64,000 bases of DNA from Carnegiea gigantea. Its lineage: Eukaryota; Streptophyta; Magnoliopsida; Caryophyllales; Cactaceae. Below are positions 58,201-64,000 of this stretch, piece by piece. Location: contig JAKOGI010000182.1 of NCBI GenBank assembly GCA_029747015.1, forward strand, positions 211,001 to 275,000. Reading direction: 5' to 3'. The notes below the pieces were generated by a model. That model worked only from the letters and a program-made list of their open reading frames with translations. It was not told the origin of the DNA and searched no databases. The position numbers were made by a program, and so were the translations under genes. Within the stretch, counting starts at the first letter, position 1. Each line of letters starts with the position of its first letter.

Positions 58201-61200
58201 CTTTTTTTTTTTTTTTAAGGGGTTGATTTGGACAAGTGCTGAAATCACAAGTCACCATCAACCAATGAATTTAGTGGGTGGTACAATGTGTTTAAACCCA
58301 ACCAAAAAAAAAAAAAAACCATGAGTAGATGACTCAAATCCTAGATTGCCAAACAGGGACGTTGGCCTGTTTTTGCACTTCCATTTTCCTGGCTTTCCTT
58401 GCTTGTATAAGTTTCATTCATCCATGACAAATCGTATAATAAATGCCCCTATGGCCCTATTTATATTAATATTTATCCCAAGATTATATTTGATTATAAT
58501 AGTTGGTAAAAGTTATGCTTATGAGTTAAATTATTAGTTGAATATCATACATATTATAGTGTTTTCAAGACAACGATGAATTTGCTATCAAGAAACTGGT
58601 GGCCGGATATGAAAATCACAAATTCTTGTATGAGAGAGTCTCATAAACATTTATTGTGAGACCGCCTACGTGAAAAAGTATTTTCTTTTTAAATTTATAT
58701 ATGCGGCAGTTAATGATTGTATAAGATATCTCACTGTTTAAGTGATCATGATATGCTCTTACACAATACTTACTGTATGAAAATCAATTGAATGATTATT
58801 CTATTTTGGATGTCCCTTTCAAAGATTTGAGTCAGTGAACTAAAAATATCTAAGCATTTTTTGTTAAATGAACACCAATAAAACATCAATATAGACTCAT
58901 TTCGAAAACTTCTAGATGTATATGTCAACAAAGATAATGAAAGCATGTGTTCGTAGGCTATGGCATGTGAATAGACAAACTTTAAATGCTTATGTGAATA
59001 AATAGAAAGACAAGAGTAAAACAAGATATGTACATGCATAGAGTAAGTCTAAGAACTATAATATTCTTTTACTTGATGCCAATTAAATCCCTTTTTTCAA
59101 TAATTTTGGGTCAAATGCCAAAATTCAAGAGATACAACTAACAATTAAAAAAAAAAAAGAGAGAGAGAGAGAACCATAGCAAAGCAAAAATGACCAACAG
59201 TCGATGTCTACTAAATCCTTTACCGTTGCACGCACGAATTAAAACTATACAATTAAAGACAGTAGCTGAATTTATTTCTTCGAACGGGTGCCTTCTTTTC
59301 CTTCTATTTTGCTTTATTATGTCGTTCATTACTTGATCAAATGATTAAAATTTTAATATAAATACTACCTCATAACTTGGTCATCTACTTAGGACATTTC
59401 TTCAATGTATTACATGAGTCATCACGTGCATTGCATCATGTTGTTTGGCTCCATAAACTTCTCACAACTACTTTCGTAAAAAAGAATTACTGATATTGTA
59501 TAATCATATTATACTCAAAATACAGATCCCTTTCCTGAGACTAATTAGTTCAGGATCCAACTTTTTATAAATATATGTCACTATAATTCAACATAGTGAT
59601 CAACATTAATCAGCATCGATCAATACTCATCATCATCGATCATCGAGTTACTAATGATAAGTTGAAAAGAATAAACACTTAATTAAATTGCATAACAATA
59701 AATATTATATATTAAGTAAGTGAAATTACAATACACACTCACACATGTAGACATGCAAACATGCATTCACACACAGATGTACACATATACACACATGTTA
59801 CAATTTTATTCACTTTTACAAATTTATGATTATGTTAAGTGTTTTGACTTTGACTTTTAGAAGTATGGGTCTAGGACTATCTTTGCTCATAGCTTAATTT
59901 TATGGATTCAATGTGAAGATTTACTTTAATTAAAGTTTGGCTCGAATAAGCCTTGTTTATGTTATAACCATAGTTTATATGCTCATTTTGGAGGGAAATA
60001 AGCCATGTTTCCGTTATATTTGTACCATTATGCATTCACACATTGTCCAATATGTATTGACTACTTATGCATGGTATTTTAAAGTTAAAGTATTTGTTCA
60101 GTAAACATTTCAACTAAGGAGCGTGTTTGATAAAATTAGCTACTTTAGTAATAGTTAACTGTTTTACTAACGATTAGCTGTGACATACTAGTGGTTAGTA
60201 GTTCAATATTCAACTAGCGATTTAAAATAAATGTGTTTGTTAAATGTAGCTGTTAAAATAGCATATTTATGTAGAATGACTAAAAAAGCACAATAAATAA
60301 AGGTTTTTAGTGGATGAAAAGAAGAATTTTATAATTTACAATGCAGTCACTAGGTGGAGGTTCTTAAAACCTATTTTCATTAACTTTTGAAAAACACTAT
60401 ATAAACATCTAACTACTACCGCGTCCACTATTTACCAAACACTTTTAAGTAGTGATTCATAACATTTTGACCACTATAAACCACTAAGATCTACTTCAAC
60501 TTCTATTACCAAATACAGCCAAAAACTCAAGTTGAAGGTTCAAAAATAGATTTATACTCTAATACGCCCCCTTACATGAATGCCCTTTGGGCTTACAGCG
60601 TGACTATGTGAAAACTATCTCTATATTGCGCAATAAATCAATACGAGGACTGAACTCAAGACCTCTTACCTATAAAAGCTATGATATTATATTCAACAAC
60701 TATCTTAATCAAAAATTTAAGTTGATGATTAAAGGTTGAGAAATAAGTTTAAAGTTAAATTATTTGAATAGATTTGAAGGGCGTGAATTTGATTCCTTGA
60801 AATCCTAAATACGTAGGTAGGTGGGCTTGGGATGAGGTTATTAACGGATTTGGGGCTAATCATTAGTTGCATTGTCACCTGAAACTCCCCTCTATTTTTG
60901 GGAATTCTTCTGAAGCTTTGAATAGACCTCTCTCTGTCTCTCTCTCTTTTTTCTGAATCACACACAGCAAAATACAGCTGATACAGAAGACTCAACGGTA
61001 CGTATAATACAAGGTTTGAATGTGAGAAAGCTCTTGTCTCGATCCCCCTCTGATGTGATTCAAATCACAGTTTCACTTTTTTTTTTTTTTTTAAATGAGT
61101 ACATAGAGTTTTTGAGGAATTAAAATCTTAGTTTTATTATAGAGATTGAACATCCTTCTACTAGTTACCTCTATATTCCCAATATTGTACATCATTTTCC

Positions 61201-62603
61201 TTAGGCCTTTTATTTGTCGATAATAATTTTTATTTTTTCAAAGTATACATAAAGTAAATTATCAATACTCCATATGAAAAAATTTAATTAAGTTAAGGGA
61301 TTGTAAAGCTCACTAATTATAATTGTGAGATACTAACTTAAATTAGCATTACTAATATTGGGATATAAGTATCTTGGAGGATGGAAGAGGAGGTGGCAAT
61401 GATTTGCATTATGCATGTAACCTAAGTTAAGCGATATTGAGTATGTTTATCAATTGAGTTATTGTTCATCACAAACATTTTCTATTTACAAAACTCAAAC
61501 TCGAAACTTTAATTGAGACTCAGGAGGAATAGTTATTAAACTATTTGAACTAATCCATGCCGGTGATATAGAGTTAGTTATAAAGTGAAATTAAAGGGAA
61601 GGTTAACGATACAGCTAAACGTACGATTCCAACTCTTATCAAAAGAATTGTTTTCTTAGTGATTATCATTTGAAGTTTTACTAAACAATAAGGAGAATAA
61701 TTGACGAAGAAGAAGGGATGCATGTGATCTACACCACCGTTAAATTTCAACACCATCAAATGGGCAGTATATTGAAATACATCCCAGGTGCGAACATGAA
61801 GGCAACCTTATGAAAATTTGCTTAACACGAAAAAGAAATAGAAAAAAGGCCTTCATTTATGCTTTATGTGCTCGATTGTTGATCCTCTGATACACTTATA
61901 TTATAGACCTGAATCTGTAGACTCAATGAAGCAACACATATTGGTAGAGGGAAGCTAGTTGTTTGCGAATCGAAAACCTCAAAAATATAAGATGGATTTT
62001 CAAAATAACAACACACTACTTATACGGTATCTAAATGTATAGAACAGAAACTGTCATGTTATTTGTATTAAGATAATTAAAAGGGAAAAGAAAACTTTGA
62101 GAAAATGAGGATGAATTGGCGTGCCAAAAGTCCACCTCTTTCATATTTGGACAAGCCCATTATAAAAGACCATTACATAAGCTTATATGATAGCCCACCG
62201 GATATCTTAACATGACTTATGAGAATATGTAGAGATTAAGATGATAAAAAAATAGAGACTCGTTTCTAATTATTAGGGTATTTTTTGCTATTAGCATTTC
62301 AATAACAAAAATTATAATTACAACATTGGTTCTTCCTTAACCCCCTTCAAAGCAGACCTAATAGCTGGCAAACTCAACTTTAAAATATATATAATATTAA
62401 TAATCCTAAATAGCTCTATTTTAGTGGGCACTTTGGTTAAAAAAAAAAAAATAGAATTGAAAATTATTGAGGAAAAAGGTGGCTTGGAGATGGAGGGAAG
62501 ACTGATATTTTTTCCCGCCATCTCAAAACCCGAAGGAGACTCGTCTCGTCTTCTCTTTCTTTCTCTCTGTAAGTGTTTCTCGTTGAGAGTGAATGCAACT
62601 CTA
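55290..62603. other. Long gene-free region between CRC-like and the FYR-like gene
   Basis: The CRC-like leader/promoter lies at about 55290-55600, including a GGGGGG stretch near 55410 and a T-tract at about 55495-55510. A short RTE/SINE-like insertion lies at 57213-57341. TTTGGTA and TACCAAACAC near 56320 and 57065, and GCGTGTTTGATAA and ACCAAATACAGCC near 60120 and 60510, could be ends of old MITEs. No coding sequence was recognised. Confidence 0.4.
57213..57341 (-). mobile_element. Short RTE 3'-end (SINE-like) insertion
   Basis: About 130 bp matching the 3' part of the LINE at 34137-34260: ACAACAACAAC tail, then GAGGTTCCACTTGCGCGGGG, GGGAAGATCCAACTGTA and TTTCTACCCGTAGAGAGG. The flanks GACGATATATAACAAC (57197-57212) and GATGATATATAATAAC (57342-57357) look like a 16-bp TSD with two mismatches. 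It is either a 5'-truncated RTE copy or a SINE using the RTE tail. Confidence 0.8.
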
Positions 62604-64000
62604 ATGGCGAAATCGGATGAAGAATCGAAGTCAGACGGTCTGGAGATCCTCTCAGTTGGAACTCTCTACACTGGACCTTGGGACAAAAAGTACTGGAGCT
62701 CATCTAGGGTTTGTCCTCCTTTTCTTCCTCTTTCTCCTTCATTTTCAAAATCAATTCTCTGGAATAGTGGTAAAATCTTTCCGAATTCATACGAAATGAC
62801 AGCTCTATCGATTTCGAGTTCCTAGTATTGATTTGATCTGTCTTGGTGCTTCTTCGTTTTGACTGTCGAGTTCCAATCACGACCTATTTTGCACTCGGAA
62901 GAACATCTGGACTAGAATTGAAATCAGTTCACTGAATTAGTATTGATTCGGTTTGGTGCCTGTTCACTTGGACTGTCAAATTCCTAGTACGACTTGGATT
63001 TTTTTGACTGATTTAGGTTTAAAGTCTTGGATCGAGTAGTTCATCTGGATTTGATTTTTAACTTTTAAACTTGACCTTTTGTGGTTGTTCTGGATATTTC
63101 ATTTTCATTGTCGAAGACGTGCTATGCTATTGGATGGTCGTCATGTGATGCATTTTTATGGAGTTTCAAAATGGCTGTTTGGGTATATTGTTAGAATAGC
63201 GAGGATCACAGTTACAGTAGCGTTAGGAGGAGTGTGTCATTCCAAAATGGCTAAACGATCACTCACTCCGTGTTGGAGCTCTGCAGCTTTGGCTTAAGGA
63301 GTAGCTGGCGGGTGAAAATTGTCTCATCCTTTCAACTAATTACATTACATTGACTAGGGACACTAATCTTCTCAATAGATTCAGCATAATTTCTGCTGCG
63401 AGAAAGTGTAAGAATGTCTAGACTTCCCATGGAACCACCATAGGCAGAAGGCTGCATGGATGGTATCATTTGTAAGTCTAGACATTATAATGTAATGACC
63501 TTATGGCAATAGATTTCATGTACTTGCTGCACTAGGATGTGGTGGCCTAAGTATACATGATAATGGTTGTAGTAGCAAGTGGCACGCCCATGGAACCACC
63601 AAAAAGAGAAGTTTCCTTGGTGAGCTCCCATAGATGACAACGGGGTCACTGGTCACACACTGTTTACACTTCTATAATGGCTTCTCTCTAAACTGTATTT
63701 TCTAAGCGGCAACGATGAGGGGCAAGGGGAGGTTTTCAAGGTTGGCTATATTTTCATTTCGCTGTATTTTGTTGTGAAATGGAGAGTCTAGATTGGCAGA
63801 ATTATGAAAACAATAAGTATGTCTATGGATTTTAATCTTGTTCTGGTGTCAAATACTTATAATGGTGACTATTGATTATGTACCACTCCAAGTCTCCAAC
63901 CCTATATGCTTTTCAGGGGAAGGATCGCTATCCTTATCCAGTTGGCTATCAAGCTCTTCGAACACACAAGGGACTCACCTACAGAATGGAAATTTATGAA
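62604..64000 (+). CDS. N-terminal part of a plant protein resembling FYR-domain nuclear proteins (partial)
   Basis: Exon 1 (62604-62708, 35 codons) encodes MAKSDEESKSDGLEILSVGT and YTGPWDKKYW, ending SSSR before donor AGG|GTTTGT. Exon 2 starts at 63917 after TTTTCAG and reads GKDRYPYPVGYQALRTHKGL and TYRMEIYE to the window edge, in phase. The PYPVGYQA motif resembles the start of FYR (Phe/Tyr-rich N-terminal) domains found in chromatin-associated proteins. I recall plant proteins with nearly the same run, but their function is not known to me. An in-frame upstream ATG-less stretch exists, so 62604 is the most likely start. The rest of the gene lies outside the window. Confidence 0.65.

Noticed and set aside
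60118..60527. Possible MITE with GCGTGTTTGATAA and TACCAAATACAGCC ends
   Set aside because: Similar words are common in plant DNA; ends are imperfect and no duplication is visible.

Overview
The window is nuclear DNA of a flowering plant, most likely a eudicot. Genes are split by GT-AG introns, intergenic DNA is AT-rich, and there are plant-specific families (an SBP-box/SPL factor with a miR156 site, a YABBY factor of the CRABS CLAW type, a fused HPPK-DHPS folate enzyme) plus plant-type transposons. No prokaryotic, organellar or viral genes were seen. I read exon structures by hand from splice sites, frame and remembered family sequence. All reconstructed CDSs close in frame.

Layout. 1-286 (+): last exon of a 6-phosphogluconolactonase. 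2377-4354 (+): bifunctional HPPK-DHPS with a short first exon that supplies an organelle presequence. Four minus-strand housekeeping genes follow: an RRM protein of the Arabidopsis AtE1 (At1g13690) type (9557-5510, 3.5-kb intron holding a hAT element), Rab geranylgeranyl transferase beta (12896-10428, nine coding exons, one intron with U12-type signals), cytochrome b5 (17746-14969) and Mediator subunit 11 (21665-20427).

22.9-38.4 kb is a transposon island. It holds a minus-strand Helitron with PIF1-type RepHel and RPA-like genes disabled by point nonsense mutations; a 1.3-kb inverted-repeat element with an almost pure A/T core; a diverged 1.2-kb duplication carrying different microsatellites; and a 4.3-kb RTE-clade LINE insertion bounded by a 19-bp target-site duplication. 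The LINE insertion has an unexplained GC-rich, exon-like 5' part.

The right half holds SPL6-like (43616-47923, +, with a perfect miR156/157 site), CRABS CLAW-like (55289-53314, -, one apparent GC-AG intron) and, at the edge, the first two exons of a plus-strand gene whose product resembles FYR-type nuclear proteins (62604 to beyond 64000). Between them are MITEs (three Tourist-like copies of one family, a second hAT element with a perfect 8-bp TSD) and a short RTE/SINE-like insertion.

The genes form no operon-like system. Their roles are pentose phosphate and folate metabolism, splicing-related RNA binding, vesicle traffic, ER electron transfer, Pol II transcription, and developmental control (SPL phase change, carpel/nectary YABBY). 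I found no clear new biological system. The best leads are the LINE insertion with an exon-like 5' segment, the recently silenced Helitron, the U12-type intron, an unusual residue in the DHPS substrate loop, and the fixed polarity of T-tract/G-tract junctions.
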